Positions 1 through 8,090 of a DNA stretch of 37,346 nt are shown here, piece after piece. A model generated the notes under the pieces. It was not told where the DNA came from. It was given only the letters and a program-made list of their open reading frames with translations, and did no database searches. The DNA lies in contig JAAAOG010000026.1 in assembly GCA_009909005.1 (NCBI GenBank), forward strand, positions 1 through 37,346, written 5' to 3'. Made by a program: the position numbers and the translations under genes. Each line of letters starts with the position of its first letter. Within the stretch, counting starts at the first letter, position 1. This DNA is from Alphaproteobacteria bacterium (lineage in GTDB: Bacteria > Pseudomonadota > Alphaproteobacteria > DSM-16000 > Inquilinaceae).

Positions 1-98
1 TCACTTCGCGTTACAAACGAACGGAAACCGCCGTGGTACGTAGCACGTATGCCCGGTGGTGTGGGAGGCGGGAACCGCGAGGAACCCGCCTACCCGAT
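1..98 (+). mobile_element. Group II intron, 3' end (domains V and VI)
   Basis: The first 98 bases look like the 3' terminus of a bacterial group II intron. Positions 27-60 form a 34-nt segment, the usual length of catalytic domain V, whose ends ACCGCCG and CCCGGTGGT pair with a G-T wobble in the triad position (CGC rather than AGC). Positions 63-95 form domain VI: GGG (63-65) pairs with CCC (93-95), AGGCGGG (66-72) pairs with CCCGCCT (85-91), and the loop carries a CC-GCGA-GG mini-stem. A92 is left unpaired, exactly seven bases from the end, where the branch-point adenosine is expected. The intron ends in AT at 97-98, matching the AY rule. The rest of the intron, including any reverse transcriptase/maturase gene, would lie to the left of the window. 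Confidence 0.8.
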
Positions 99-480
99 TC
101 TCCGACGGCGCCGGGGCCAAACGTTCCGGTCGCAGGTGCAACCTGCGACCATCCGGGTGTTCGAGCTGCAGGCGGTCGCCGCGCTCAGCGGCAGCTTTCA
201 GCTGGGCGCGGTGCAGCGGGCCGACAATGGCGCGCTGTCGATGGCCCTCGGCGCCTTCCACTTCCGCAGCACGGAGGCGCGCCGGCGCGTGCTGTTCTGG
301 TCATGGGGCGCCGACGACATCGAATTCTGGACCGCCGCCGGGAAGATGACCCTGAACACCGCGCATTACGACCGGGTCAGGCAAGCGGTCATCGACAAGC
401 TGGCCGACGACGCCGCCGACTACATCGTCCGCCTGGACAGACCGGACGCAAGCCGCTTCGGCTCGAACAATGGGATATGA
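99..480 (+). CDS. 3' exon of an unrecognised gene interrupted by the intron
   Basis: From the inferred intron end to a TGA at 478-480, one frame stays open and shows the GC-rich third-position codon use of the rest of the window. It gives about 127 residues of mixed polar and hydrophobic protein, including FELQAVAALSGSFQLGAV and VLFWSWGADDIEFW. I do not recognise the family. No start codon is assigned because the upstream exon is outside the window and the frame continues leftward into the intron only by chance. Whether the intron splices and restores a working protein cannot be told from here. The frame is chosen on codon use alone, so it is moderately certain. Confidence 0.45.
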
Positions 481-539
481 TCAAGTTATCATAGCGAACG
501 GTCATGGCGTCGTGCCGACGGGGATCGCGGCCGGTTTTC

Positions 540-615
<76 letters not shown>

Positions 616-627
616 GGACCGGACCGG

Positions 628-656
628 TAAATAAGACATCGCGGCGGGCTTGGCAA
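628..656 (-). promoter_or_regulatory. Probable sigma70-type promoter of tRNA-Lys
   Basis: On the minus strand, TTGCCA (651-656) and TATTTA (628-633) are separated by 17 bases and lie just upstream of the tRNA 5' end at 615. Spacing and position fit a housekeeping promoter starting near 621. This is a sequence match only. Confidence 0.55.
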
Positions 657-814
657 GCGGTTGCGCGGTTGTCGGTCCCGCCGGCGCCGGCCCTGAGTGA
701 AATCATGATTTTTTTAAAAAAGAACTTCGAGGCAGCGTCCGGCCAGACAAAGTTTCTACAGAATTCCGCGAGACTCTGACAGTCGCATCAACCGGACGAC
801 AGGGGGGGTTCGGC

Positions 815-1660
815 GTGTCACTCAAATCATTGCGGTTCAACACAACCCCGGAACTTGTTGCTGCTGCAAAGAATGCGCCGCCTCTAAAAAAAGGCGCTAC
901 CGGACGCGCTGTTCATCTCGTGCAGTTTGCTCTGCTCGACCTTGGCTATAGCATGCCGCGATCGACCGGCGGCTCAATGAGCCCTGACGGCATCTACGGC
1001 GATGAGACGGTGGCGATCGTCAAGGACTTTCAGCGGAAACAAGGGCTGGGTGTCGACGGCATCGTCGGCAAGAATACCATGGCCGCTCTCGACACCAGGT
1101 TCGAATGGCTGAGCCATCGGGTCCGACTTCATTTCATCAGCATTTCCTTGGCGACGGTACCGTTCGAGGAATCCTTCAGCAAGGCGCAAAAGGTCTACGG
1201 CCAATACGGGATCGACATCCAATTCGGTTCGGGACGATCGCTCCTTCTGACCCCGGCCGAGACGGCGATGTTCGAGAGGATCGATCAGCAGTGCAATTGG
1301 GAGTTGACATCCGGCGAATATGACAAGCTCCATCGGCTCGGCCCGACGGTGCCGGCCTTCGAAATCAAGGTCTATTTCGTCGACAAGATGCGCGGCGTGC
1401 TGGGATGCGGCGGCCATGCCCCCGGGCGACCGGCGGCGACGGTGGCGAAAGAGGCATGGCGGTGGGATATGGGCCACGAGGTTGGGCACGTCCTTCTGAC
1501 AAAGACCTTCACCCCGGTGCATCACCCGCACCAGGACAATCTCATGAACGCCTTTCCGGCCAATAACGAAGTCGTCAAGCTGCTGACCGACGCTCAGGTC
1601 CGGAAGATACGCACCCATCCGTGCTGCAAGCGCCAGTACCCCGTGTCGCCGGCCTATTGA
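815..1660 (+). CDS. Peptidoglycan-binding putative zinc metallopeptidase
   Basis: This 281-residue protein starts at GTG 815, preceded by a G-rich stretch (ACAGGGGGG) that could serve as ribosome binding site. Residues about 24-95 fit a PG_binding_1 domain, a three-helix fold that binds cell-wall peptidoglycan; the closing signature [20 protein letters not shown] followed by [12 protein letters not shown] is typical. The C-terminal half holds a zinc-protease motif HEVGH at residues 221-225 and, further on, [12 protein letters not shown]. The latter may supply a third ligand histidine and a methionine turn as in metzincin-like enzymes. The spacing is longer than the classic HExxHxxGxxH, so the exact clan is uncertain. 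No signal peptide is evident. It stands alone between the tRNA and rdgB. A role in cell-wall or protein hydrolysis is inferred from domains only. Confidence 0.7.
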   Translation: MSLKSLRFNTTPELVAAAKNAPPLKKGATGRAVHLVQFALLDLGYSMPRSTGGSMSPDGIYGDETVAIVKDFQRKQGLGVDGIVGKNTMAALDTRFEWLSHRVRLHFISISLATVPFEESFSKAQKVYGQYGIDIQFGSGRSLLLTPAETAMFERIDQQCNWELTSGEYDKLHRLGPTVPAFEIKVYFVDKMRGVLGCGGHAPGRPAATVAKEAWRWDMGHEVGHVLLTKTFTPVHHPHQDNLMNAFPANNEVVKLLTDAQVRKIRTHPCCKRQYPVSPAY

Positions 1661-1670
1661 GGCCGGCCTC

Positions 1671-1707
1671 GACGGACGGACGGACGGACGGGCGGACGGG
1701 CGGGCGC
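1671..1707. repeat. GGAC/GGGC tetranucleotide repeat tract
   Basis: Between the metallopeptidase stop and rdgB, the sequence runs as successive GGAC units that degenerate into GGGC units, about nine tandem tetranucleotides. It lies about 100 bases before the rdgB start, in non-coding DNA. Short tracts of this kind can change length by slippage. Confidence 0.75.
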
Positions 1708-1809
1708 GAGGTGGGGCGCGCCCGCCACGGCCTAAGCGTTGCGAGGCTTTGGTCTGCCCGGCCTCCATGCCTATGTTCCTGCACGAAGACGGCGCAGGCG
1801 AGGGCGGAT

Positions 1810-2424
1810 ATGGTCCGGGTGTTTCGCAACGACCGGCTGGTGATCGCCAGCCACAATCCCGGCAAGGTGCGGGAAATCGCCCATCTTCTGGGCACCTTCG
1901 TGCCGCAGGTCGATTCGGCGGCGGACCATGGCCTGGCCGAGCCGGAGGAGACCGGCGACAGCTTCGTCGCCAATGCCGCGCTGAAGGCGCATCACACGGC
2001 GGCGGGCACCGGGCTGCCGGCCCTGGCCGACGACAGCGGCCTGGTCGTTCCGGCCCTGGACGGGGCGCCGGGGCTGCACTCGGCCCGCTGGGCGGTGCGC
2101 CCGGAGGGCCGCCGCGATTTCGGCTGGGCGATGGAGCGGCTGACGGCCGCCCTGGACGACCGGCCGAACGCCGATCGCCGGGCGTATTTCGTCTGTGCCC
2201 TGGCACTCGCCTGGCCGGACGGCCCGTGCGAGACGGTCGAGGGTCGGGCCTATGGCTGCCTGGTCTGGCCGCCGCGCGGCGACAGGGGCTTCGGCTACGA
2301 CCCGATCTTCGTGCCGGACGGCCATGACGTCACCTATGGCGAGATGGAACCGGCGGCCAAACACGCCATCAGCCACCGGGCCGACGCCTTCCGGCAGCTG
2401 GTCGCCCGTTGCTTCCGGCGATGA
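1810..2424 (+). CDS. rdgB: RdgB/HAM1 family non-canonical purine NTP pyrophosphatase
   Basis: The 204-residue product matches the RdgB/HAM1 family, which hydrolyses dITP, XTP and dHapTP to monophosphates and keeps deaminated purines out of DNA and RNA. The N-terminal nucleotide-binding signature [12 protein letters not shown] starts near residue 11. The central ADDSGL motif carries the conserved acidic catalytic residues, and [11 protein letters not shown] followed by [10 protein letters not shown] is the family's C-terminal signature. I chose ATG 1810 because it gives the usual family N-terminus ([17 protein letters not shown]) and follows a purine-rich GGCGAGGGCGGAT; longer in-frame starts lie in the repeat-rich gap. 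Its TGA overlaps the hemW ATG, so the two are probably translationally coupled. Confidence 0.93.
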   Translation: MVRVFRNDRLVIASHNPGKVREIAHLLGTFVPQVDSAADHGLAEPEETGDSFVANAALKAHHTAAGTGLPALADDSGLVVPALDGAPGLHSARWAVRPEGRRDFGWAMERLTAALDDRPNADRRAYFVCALALAWPDGPCETVEGRAYGCLVWPPRGDRGFGYDPIFVPDGHDVTYGEMEPAAKHAISHRADAFRQLVARCFRR

Positions 2425-3584
2425 GCGGCACGGAGAGCGATCCGTTCGGCCTTTATGTGCACTGGCCGTTCTGCCTGTCGAAATGCCCCTATTGCGATTT
2501 CAACAGCCATGTCCGGGACCGCATCGACCAGGGGCGCTGGCAGCGGGCCTACCTCGCCGCCCTCGACCGTTACGCCGCCGAAACAGAAGGCCGCACCGTG
2601 GCCACGGTGTTTTTCGGCGGCGGCACCCCGTCGCTGATGGCACCGGAGACGGCGGCGGCCATTCTCGACCGGGTCGCGGCGCTCTGGCCGGTGGCCCCGG
2701 ATGTCGAGGTGACGCTGGAGGCCAACCCGACATCGGTGGAAGCCGGCCGCTTTGCGGCCTTCCGGGAGGCCGGGGTCAACCGCGTCTCGCTCGGCGTGCA
2801 GACGCTGGACGATTCGGCCCTGCAGGCGCTGGGCCGCGGCCATGACCGCCGGCAGGCCCTGGCGGCGCTGGCGCTGGCCGCCCGTCATTTCGATCGTTTC
2901 AGCTTCGATCTGATCTATGCGCGGCCCGGGCAGACGCCGGCGGCCTGGCAGGCGGAACTGGAAACGGCGCTGGCGCTGGCCGGCGATCACCTCTCCGTCT
3001 ACCAGCTGACCATCGAGCCGGGCACCGCCTTCGCCACCCTCTACGCCCGCGGCGCGCTGACGCTGCCGGACGAGGACGCCGGCCTGGCGCTCTACGACAT
3101 GACGCTGGAGCGGCTGGCGGCGGCCGGCCTGCCGGCCTATGAGGTGTCGAACCATGCCCGGCCGGGCGGCGAGTGCCGGCACAACCTCATCTATTGGCGG
3201 GGCGGGGACTATGTCGGCATCGGCCCCGGCGCGCATGGGCGGCTGACCGGGCCGGCGGGGCGGGTGGCGACGCGCGCCCACCGGGCACCGGAGGTCTGGC
3301 TGGACCGGGTGGAGCAGGGCGGCACGGGCGAGCACCCGCGCGAGCGGCTGGAGCCCCGCACGGTCGGCGAGGAACTGCTGCTGATGGGGCTGCGCCTGAC
3401 CGAAGGCATCGACCGGCGGTGGTTCCGCCGCTGCACCGGCCTGGATATCCCCGACCTCGTCGACCCGGCCGGTCTCGACCGTCTGACGCGGGCCGGGCTG
3501 GTGGTTCTGGATGCGGCCGGCCTGCGTGCCACCGCCGATGGCCGGACGCGGCTCGATGCGGTGCTGGCGGCCCTGCTCGCCTGA
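2421..3584 (+). CDS. hemW: Heme chaperone HemW (radical SAM, HemN-like)
   Basis: This 387-residue radical SAM protein has the cluster motif C18-x3-C22-x2-C25 followed by DFNSH, and the SAM-binding GGGTPSLM. HemW proteins resemble oxygen-independent coproporphyrinogen oxidase HemN but act as heme chaperones that deliver heme to membrane respiratory enzymes. The signature [19 protein letters not shown] and the C-terminal HemW domain are present. ATG 2421 overlaps the rdgB stop by four bases and is preferred over an earlier in-frame TTG at 2409. The rdgB-hemW pairing is common in alphaproteobacteria. About 90 non-coding bases separate it from murQ. Confidence 0.92.
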   Translation: MSGTESDPFGLYVHWPFCLSKCPYCDFNSHVRDRIDQGRWQRAYLAALDRYAAETEGRTVATVFFGGGTPSLMAPETAAAILDRVAALWPVAPDVEVTLEANPTSVEAGRFAAFREAGVNRVSLGVQTLDDSALQALGRGHDRRQALAALALAARHFDRFSFDLIYARPGQTPAAWQAELETALALAGDHLSVYQLTIEPGTAFATLYARGALTLPDEDAGLALYDMTLERLAAAGLPAYEVSNHARPGGECRHNLIYWRGGDYVGIGPGAHGRLTGPAGRVATRAHRAPEVWLDRVEQGGTGEHPRERLEPRTVGEELLLMGLRLTEGIDRRWFRRCTGLDIPDLVDPAGLDRLTRAGLVVLDAAGLRATADGRTRLDAVLAALLA

Positions 3585-3676
3585 TCGCCGGGGGCGGGCG
3601 GCCGCGGCCCGCGTCTCTCGTGTCCGCCGGCCGGCGCTGATAGACTGCCGGGCGCCTCTCGCCTTCTGGAGATTGC

Positions 3677-4576
3677 ATGGGCACCGAAACCCGCAGCCCG
3701 CGCCTGACCGGGCTTGATCTCTGGCCGGACCGTGACCTGCTCGACACGCTGGTCGAAGGCCAGATGGCGGCGGTCGCGGCCGTCCGTGCCATCATTCCGG
3801 ATCTGGAACGGATTGCCGGCCCGGCCGCGGCGCGGCTGCAGGCCGGCGGCCGGCTGGTTTATATCGGAGCCGGAACGTCCGCCCGGCTGGCGGTGCAGGA
3901 CGGGGTGGAGCTGACCCCGACCTTCGACTGGCCGCCCGAGCGGCTGGTGTTTCTGATCGCCGGCGGCACCGCGGCGCTGACCCGGGCGGTCGAAGGGGCG
4001 GAGGATGATGCGGCCGCCGGCGCAGCGGCCGTGGCGGCGGCCGGGGTCGGGGCTTCGGACGTGGCGATCGCGCTCGCCGCCAGCGGCCGCACGCCCTATA
4101 CCGTCGCCGCTCTGGACGAAGCCCGGCGGCGCGGGGCGCTGACCGTCGGCGTCGCCAACAACCCGGACACGCCGTTGCTGGTCGCGGCCGAACATCCCGT
4201 GCGGCTGGAGACCGGGCCGGAGGCGATCGCCGGCTCGACCCGGATGAAGGCCGGCACGGCCCAGAGGGTGCTGCTGACCGTGCTGTCCTCCCTGCTGATG
4301 GTCCGGCTCGGCCGGGTGCATGACGGCTATATGGTCGACCTGCGGGCGACCAGCCGCAAGCTGGAGCGCCGTGCCGTCGCCATGGTGAGCGCCATCACCG
4401 GCGCCGATGCCGAGGCGGCGGCCGCGGCGCTGGACCGTTGCGGCGGCCGGGTCAAGCCGGCAATCCTCCTGCTCTCGGGCGAGGCGGACCCGGAGGCGGC
4501 GGTGCGGCGGCTCGACCGCCATGCCGGCCGGCTGCGCCCGGCGCTCGCTTCCCTCAAGGATGGAGAGGGCCCATGA
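3677..4576 (+). CDS. murQ: N-acetylmuramic acid 6-phosphate etherase MurQ
   Basis: The 299-residue protein is a SIS-domain enzyme that cleaves the lactyl ether of MurNAc-6-phosphate to give GlcNAc-6-phosphate and D-lactate, a cytoplasmic step in cell-wall recycling. Visible signatures are LVYIGAGTSARLAVQDGVEL near residues 60-80, LIAGGTAALTRAVEGAEDD near 93-111, and GSTRMKAGTAQR near 190-202, all characteristic of MurQ. The C-terminal part holds the small UBA-like region found in the family. Its stop overlaps the next start (ATGA), linking it to ridA. No recycling partner such as anmK lies beside it; the neighbours are general housekeeping genes. Confidence 0.93.
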   Translation: MGTETRSPRLTGLDLWPDRDLLDTLVEGQMAAVAAVRAIIPDLERIAGPAAARLQAGGRLVYIGAGTSARLAVQDGVELTPTFDWPPERLVFLIAGGTAALTRAVEGAEDDAAAGAAAVAAAGVGASDVAIALAASGRTPYTVAALDEARRRGALTVGVANNPDTPLLVAAEHPVRLETGPEAIAGSTRMKAGTAQRVLLTVLSSLLMVRLGRVHDGYMVDLRATSRKLERRAVAMVSAITGADAEAAAAALDRCGGRVKPAILLLSGEADPEAAVRRLDRHAGRLRPALASLKDGEGP

Positions 4577-4983
4577 CGCGCCGGCTGATCTCAAGCGGTT
4601 CGGCTTTCGAAGCGGCCTACGGCTATTCCCGGGCGGTGATCGCCGACGGCTGGGTGTTCGTCGCCGGCACCACCGGCTTCGACTATGCCGCCGGAACGAT
4701 TGCCGACGATCCGGCCGGGCAGACGCGTCAGGCGTTTCGCAATATCGCGGCGGCCCTGGCCGAGGCGGGCGCCGGTCTCGGGGATATCGTCCGTGCCACC
4801 TATTACGTCGTCGATCCGGACGACTGGCCGGCGATCGGTGCCGTCATCGGCGATTGGATGGGCGAGGTGCGGCCGGCAGCAACCATGCTGTTCTGCCGGC
4901 TGATGGACCCGCGCATGAAGATCGAGATCGAGGTCACGGCCCGGCTTCCGCAGCCGGCGTCCGGGCCGGGCGCGCCGGGATGA
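4573..4983 (+). CDS. RidA/YjgF family reactive imine deaminase
   Basis: The 136-residue product belongs to the RidA (YjgF/YER057c/UK114) family, trimeric enzymes that hydrolyse reactive enamine/imine intermediates released by PLP enzymes. Family features include GWVFVAGTTGFDYAAGTI, QAFRNIAAALAEAGAGLGDI, the stretch YYVVDPDDWPAI and the C-terminal PRMKIEIEVTA. The arginine in this last motif fits the substrate-binding arginine of active RidA members. The start ATG 4573 overlaps the murQ stop. A longer in-frame reading into murQ exists but would be entirely overlapping. The specific subfamily cannot be settled here, so no gene symbol is given. Confidence 0.88.
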   Translation: MTRRLISSGSAFEAAYGYSRAVIADGWVFVAGTTGFDYAAGTIADDPAGQTRQAFRNIAAALAEAGAGLGDIVRATYYVVDPDDWPAIGAVIGDWMGEVRPAATMLFCRLMDPRMKIEIEVTARLPQPASGPGAPG

Positions 4984-4990
4984 CCGGCCG

Positions 4991-5713
4991 ATGATCGTTC
5001 TCGGCGTCGATACGGCCGGCGGTGCCTGTTCCGTTGCGCTCAGATGCGATGGTGTGACGCAGTCCGCCCGGCAGCGGACGATGCCGCGCGGGCATGCCGA
5101 GGCGCTGGTGCCGCTGATCCTGGAGGTGCTGGCGGAGGCGGGCCTGGACCCGGGCCGGATCGACCTCTACGGCGTCACCATCGGCCCCGGCGCCTTCACC
5201 GGCTTGCGGGTCGGACTGGCGACGGTGGCCGGCATGGCCCTGGCGCAGGATCGGCCGATCGTCGGGATCGGCAGTTTCGAGGCGGCGGCGGCCGATGCGC
5301 TGCGGCGTTTTCCCGATGCCCGGCGGGTGCTGGTTCTCCTCGAAAGCCGCCGGGCCGAACTGTTTGCCGGCCTGTTCGACGCGGCCGCCGAGGCGGCCGG
5401 CGCCCCCCGTGCCGCGGGCGCACCCTTTGCCGTCGCCCCGGATGCCCTGGCGGCCATGCTGCCCCCCGGACCGCTGGTGCTGGCCGGCGACGCCGCGGAG
5501 CGCGGGGCTGCAGCGCTGGCCGATGCGGGGCAAGAGCCGGCCGGCATGGCGGGCGGACCGGCCGATGCCGCCCTGGTCGCGGCTCTTGCCGAGGCCCGGG
5601 CAGGCGAGGCCGGGCGAGACCCGCCCTCTCCTTACTATATGCGGGCGCCCGATGCGCGCCCGTCCCGGCCCGGCCGTCGGAGCGGCGCGATCCTGTCGGA
5701 TGCGAGCCGATGA
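4991..5713 (+). CDS. tsaB: tRNA threonylcarbamoyladenosine biosynthesis protein TsaB
   Basis: The 240-residue protein is an ASKHA-fold homologue of TsaD that serves as its partner in installing threonylcarbamoyl on A37 of ANN-decoding tRNAs. It begins with MIVLGVDTAGGACSVAL and continues with RGHAEALVPLILEVL and GVTIGPGAFTGLRVGLA, the diagnostic TsaB motifs. Seven bases separate it from ridA, and its TGA overlaps the rimI start, a tsaB-rimI pairing that is very common in bacteria. Length is normal for the family. Confidence 0.95.
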   Translation: MIVLGVDTAGGACSVALRCDGVTQSARQRTMPRGHAEALVPLILEVLAEAGLDPGRIDLYGVTIGPGAFTGLRVGLATVAGMALAQDRPIVGIGSFEAAAADALRRFPDARRVLVLLESRRAELFAGLFDAAAEAAGAPRAAGAPFAVAPDALAAMLPPGPLVLAGDAAERGAAALADAGQEPAGMAGGPADAALVAALAEARAGEAGRDPPSPYYMRAPDARPSRPGRRSGAILSDASR

Positions 5714-6240
5714 GGGACCCTTTGCCGCTGCAGCGCGGCCCGATCGTACTGTGGCCGGCCGGTCCCGCCGAAGCCGCAGGACTGGCTGCGCTCCAGGCCT
5801 TGTGCGTCGGCGAACGGCCGGGCCTGGAGGCGTGGCCTGCCGCCGAATGGCAGGCGCTGCTGACCCAGAGCGGGACAGTGGCGCTGCTGGCCGGATTGCC
5901 AGGGGAGGAGCCGGCAGGCTTCGCGCTGGTCCGTGCGACCTGGGACGAAAGCGAACTCTACTCCATCGGCGTGCGTCCCGACCGTCGGCGCCTGGGCCTC
6001 GGGCTAGCGCTCCTGCAGGCCGCCTGCCGGTCCCTGGCCGACAGCGGCGCCCGCGTCCTGTTCCTGGAAGTGGCATGCTCGAATGCGGAGGCTCTTGCAC
6101 TCTACAGCGGCGCGGGTTTCGAGCTCGTCGGCCGGCGGCGCGATTACTACAGATCGTCCGCCGGCACCGAAGACGCGCTGGTCATGGCGCGGTCATTGAC
6201 GGCCGCAGATCTGAGAACCGGGCAATTGGAAACCGAGTAG
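5710..6240 (+). CDS. rimI: GNAT acetyltransferase, RimI-like (ribosomal protein alanine N-acetyltransferase)
   Basis: This 176-residue GNAT protein contains ELYSIGVRPDRRRLGLGLAL, where the R/Q-x-x-G-x-G/A acetyl-CoA loop sits. It continues with LFLEVACSNAEALALYSGAGF and VGRRRDYYR, the usual RimI signature ending in a region like EDALVMAR. RimI acetylates the N-terminal alanine of ribosomal protein S18 in E. coli. The start ATG 5710 overlaps the tsaB stop; upstream in-frame sequence lies wholly inside tsaB and was excluded. Position after tsaB supports the call. RimI-like enzymes can have broader substrates. Confidence 0.87.
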   Translation: MRDPLPLQRGPIVLWPAGPAEAAGLAALQALCVGERPGLEAWPAAEWQALLTQSGTVALLAGLPGEEPAGFALVRATWDESELYSIGVRPDRRRLGLGLALLQAACRSLADSGARVLFLEVACSNAEALALYSGAGFELVGRRRDYYRSSAGTEDALVMARSLTAADLRTGQLETE

Positions 6241-6483
6241 GCTCGGCCTCCGCCCGGCAGGTGTCTCCAAGCAGTCGATCACGACCTGCCGGCATGCGCG
6301 TGTCGCGAGTGGCTCGCGAGGGAACGGGTGGGCAACCGGCCAAGAAATCCGTCCGGTCGGCCGCGCCCCCTGAGTAATTTAGTATGCGAAATGGTAAACG
6401 CCGGACCGCCTTTGGCTAATGCGCCGAAGTCAACGCGGCGGAGCTTTAACCAATCGCCGGCTCTGTGTTACCAACAATTATCA

Positions 6484-6534
6484 TTGCGATTAGCCGACAA
6501 AGCATCTATAAAATTCGACAGGTATTCCGAGGAG
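6484..6534 (+). promoter_or_regulatory. mucR promoter and ribosome binding site
   Basis: TTGCGA (6484-6489) and TATAAA (6507-6512) are separated by exactly 17 bases, a strong housekeeping-type promoter with a start expected near 6519. GAGGAG at 6529-6534 lies seven bases before the mucR ATG. The flanking sequence 6380-6515 is unusually AT-rich with several TA steps, the kind of DNA MucR/Ros proteins bind, so autoregulation is plausible. The rest of the 300-base gap after rimI shows no gene. Confidence 0.65.
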
Positions 6535-6541
6535 CGACGCT

Positions 6542-6958
6542 ATGAGTAACGAAAGCCCTTCGCAGGAGCTTCTGACGTTGACGACCCAGATCGTTGCCGC
6601 GCATGTGGGACATAACAAAGTCGAGATGACCGACCTGCCGCCGCTTATTGAACAGGTCTACCGAACGCTGTCGAATGTCGGCGCGGAACCGCCGCCACAG
6701 CCGGAGCGGCCGCAGCCTGCGGTGCCGATCAAGAAATCGGTGACGCCCGAGTACATTGTCTGCCTGGAAGACGGCAAACAGCTGAAGATGCTGAAGCGGC
6801 ATCTCAAGACGGCGTACAATATGACACCGGAGGAATATCGGGAGCGGTGGCAGCTGCCGCCCGACTATCCGATGGTTGCCCCCAATTATGCCCGTCAGCG
6901 CAGCAAGCTGGCCAAGGATATCGGGCTGGGGACGAAGGCGCGGCGCGGCATGCGCTGA
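6542..6958 (+). CDS. mucR: MucR/Ros family transcriptional regulator
   Basis: The 138-residue protein is a MucR/Ros-type regulator, a family of alphaproteobacterial H-NS-like DNA-binding proteins controlling surface polysaccharides, motility and cell cycle genes. The N-terminal half (about 1-45) matches the oligomerisation region, followed by a proline-rich linker (50-62). The zinc-finger-like domain contains YIVCLEDGKQLKMLKRHLKT and NMTPEEYRERW, then PMVAPNYARQRSKLAKDIGLG. Compared with the usual Cys-x2-Asp/Cys-x9-His-x3-His arrangement, C74, D77 and H87 are present but the last ligand position (91) is alanine. It has its own promoter and a 298-base gap downstream, so it is probably monocistronic. 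Confidence 0.94.
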   Translation: MSNESPSQELLTLTTQIVAAHVGHNKVEMTDLPPLIEQVYRTLSNVGAEPPPQPERPQPAVPIKKSVTPEYIVCLEDGKQLKMLKRHLKTAYNMTPEEYRERWQLPPDYPMVAPNYARQRSKLAKDIGLGTKARRGMR

Positions 6959-7256
6959 CGCCTTTCCGTGCCATCCGGCTTTCGGGGGCCGGCACGGCTC
7001 GCGTCCGTGGCGATAGCCGGTGGCAGGGGACGGCCGTGTCGGCGTCGGCGTCGGCGCAGGGTCGGATTGATCGGTGGCCGTGCGGATGTCTGTGCCGAAT
7101 GCATTGCGGCGCACGGCCCTCCATGCCAGATTACCGGAGCATTAAGAGCGTTCCGTCCTGTCGTCGGATGCCGGACCTGCGACCGCGGAGGTGGCCGGCA
7201 GTACGGCAAGGGGCGACGCACGGGCTCCGCTGCATGGAGGGAGAGACAGGCAGATC
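6959..7256. other. Non-coding gap between mucR and olsB
   Basis: This 298-base stretch is GC-rich and holds no convincing gene. It contains a short GTCGGC-rich direct repeat near 7039-7057. I see no clear terminator hairpin with a T-run after mucR and no clear promoter for olsB. GGAGGGAGAGACAGG before 7257 may include the olsB ribosome binding site. Confidence 0.5.
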
Positions 7257-8090
7257 ATGGCCGATCCGTTGCCTTTAGGCGCGGGTGGATGGAGCGTCCG
7301 CGCCGGCGACCTGGAGGTGCGCCTTTCGGAAGACGCGGCCGAAGTGGCGGCCGCGCAGTCCCTGCGATACCGGATCTTTTACGAGGAGCTGGCGGCCCGG
7401 CCGACGCCGGAAATGGCGCGCGACCGCCGCGACTTCGATGATTTCGACCGGTGTGCCGACCACCTTCTGGTGATCGACCACGCCCGCGGTCATGGTGCCG
7501 CCGGTGTCGTGGGGACCTATCGCCTGATCCGCCGGGCCGCGGCGGCAGAGATGGGCTCCTTCTACACAGCGCATGAATACGATATCGGGCCGATCCTCGA
7601 CTATCCGGGCGAAATCCTGGAACTCGGGCGGTCCTGCGTCGGTCCCGACCACCGGACCGGCCAGGTCATGCAACTGCTCTGGCGCGGCATCGCGACCTAT
7701 GTCTTCGAACACGACATAAAGCTGATGTTCGGCTGTGCCAGCCTGCACGGCGTGGACCTCACGGAACTCGCTCTGCCGCTTTCGTATTTGTATCATCACC
7801 ATCTGGCGCCTCCGGCGCTGCGACCGACGGCGCTTGCGGAGCGGCGGAGCGAAATGGACCTGATCCCCGCCCAGCAGATCGATGTCAGGCGAGCCGTCGC
7901 CGCCTTGCCGCCCCTGGTCAAGGGCTATCTGCGGCTCGGCGGGAATGTCGGCGATGGCGCGGTGGTCGACCACCAGTTCCACACGACCGATGTCTGCGTC
8001 GTTGTCAAAACGGATCTGGTAACCGACAAGTACTACAAGCATTATGAGCGGCAACGGGGGCGGCCTGACATGGCCTTGACCTCCTCTTGA
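7257..8090 (+). CDS. olsB: Ornithine N-acyltransferase OlsB-like (GNAT fold)
   Basis: This 277-residue protein carries the signatures of the OlsB family: LRYRIFYEEL near residues 34-43, a FDDFDRCADHLLVID segment, VVGTYRLIRR, and ELGRSCVGPDHRTGQVMQLLW. OlsB transfers a 3-hydroxyacyl group from acyl carrier protein to the alpha-amino group of ornithine, the first step of ornithine lipid synthesis. ATG 7257 is chosen because upstream in-frame sequence has no family similarity. Its TGA overlaps the TTG start of an acyltransferase gene, forming an olsB-olsA pair as known in rhizobia. The fold is shared with acyl-homoserine lactone synthases, but the adjacent partner gene favours the lipid role. 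Confidence 0.82.
   Translation: MADPLPLGAGGWSVRAGDLEVRLSEDAAEVAAAQSLRYRIFYEELAARPTPEMARDRRDFDDFDRCADHLLVIDHARGHGAAGVVGTYRLIRRAAAAEMGSFYTAHEYDIGPILDYPGEILELGRSCVGPDHRTGQVMQLLWRGIATYVFEHDIKLMFGCASLHGVDLTELALPLSYLYHHHLAPPALRPTALAERRSEMDLIPAQQIDVRRAVAALPPLVKGYLRLGGNVGDGAVVDHQFHTTDVCVVVKTDLVTDKYYKHYERQRGRPDMALTSS

Noticed and set aside
1-261. Minus-strand open frame at the window start
   Set aside because: It runs across the intron end and the exon in antisense and has no protein features.
700-721. Terminator at the AAATCATGATTT palindrome and T7A6 tract
   Set aside because: There is no GC-rich stem; the AT palindrome is short and lies upstream of both the tRNA promoter (minus strand) and the metallopeptidase gene.
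7257-8090. Acyl-homoserine lactone synthase
   Set aside because: The fold is related, but the family blocks and the adjacent overlapping acyltransferase gene fit OlsB, and no LuxR-type regulator is nearby.
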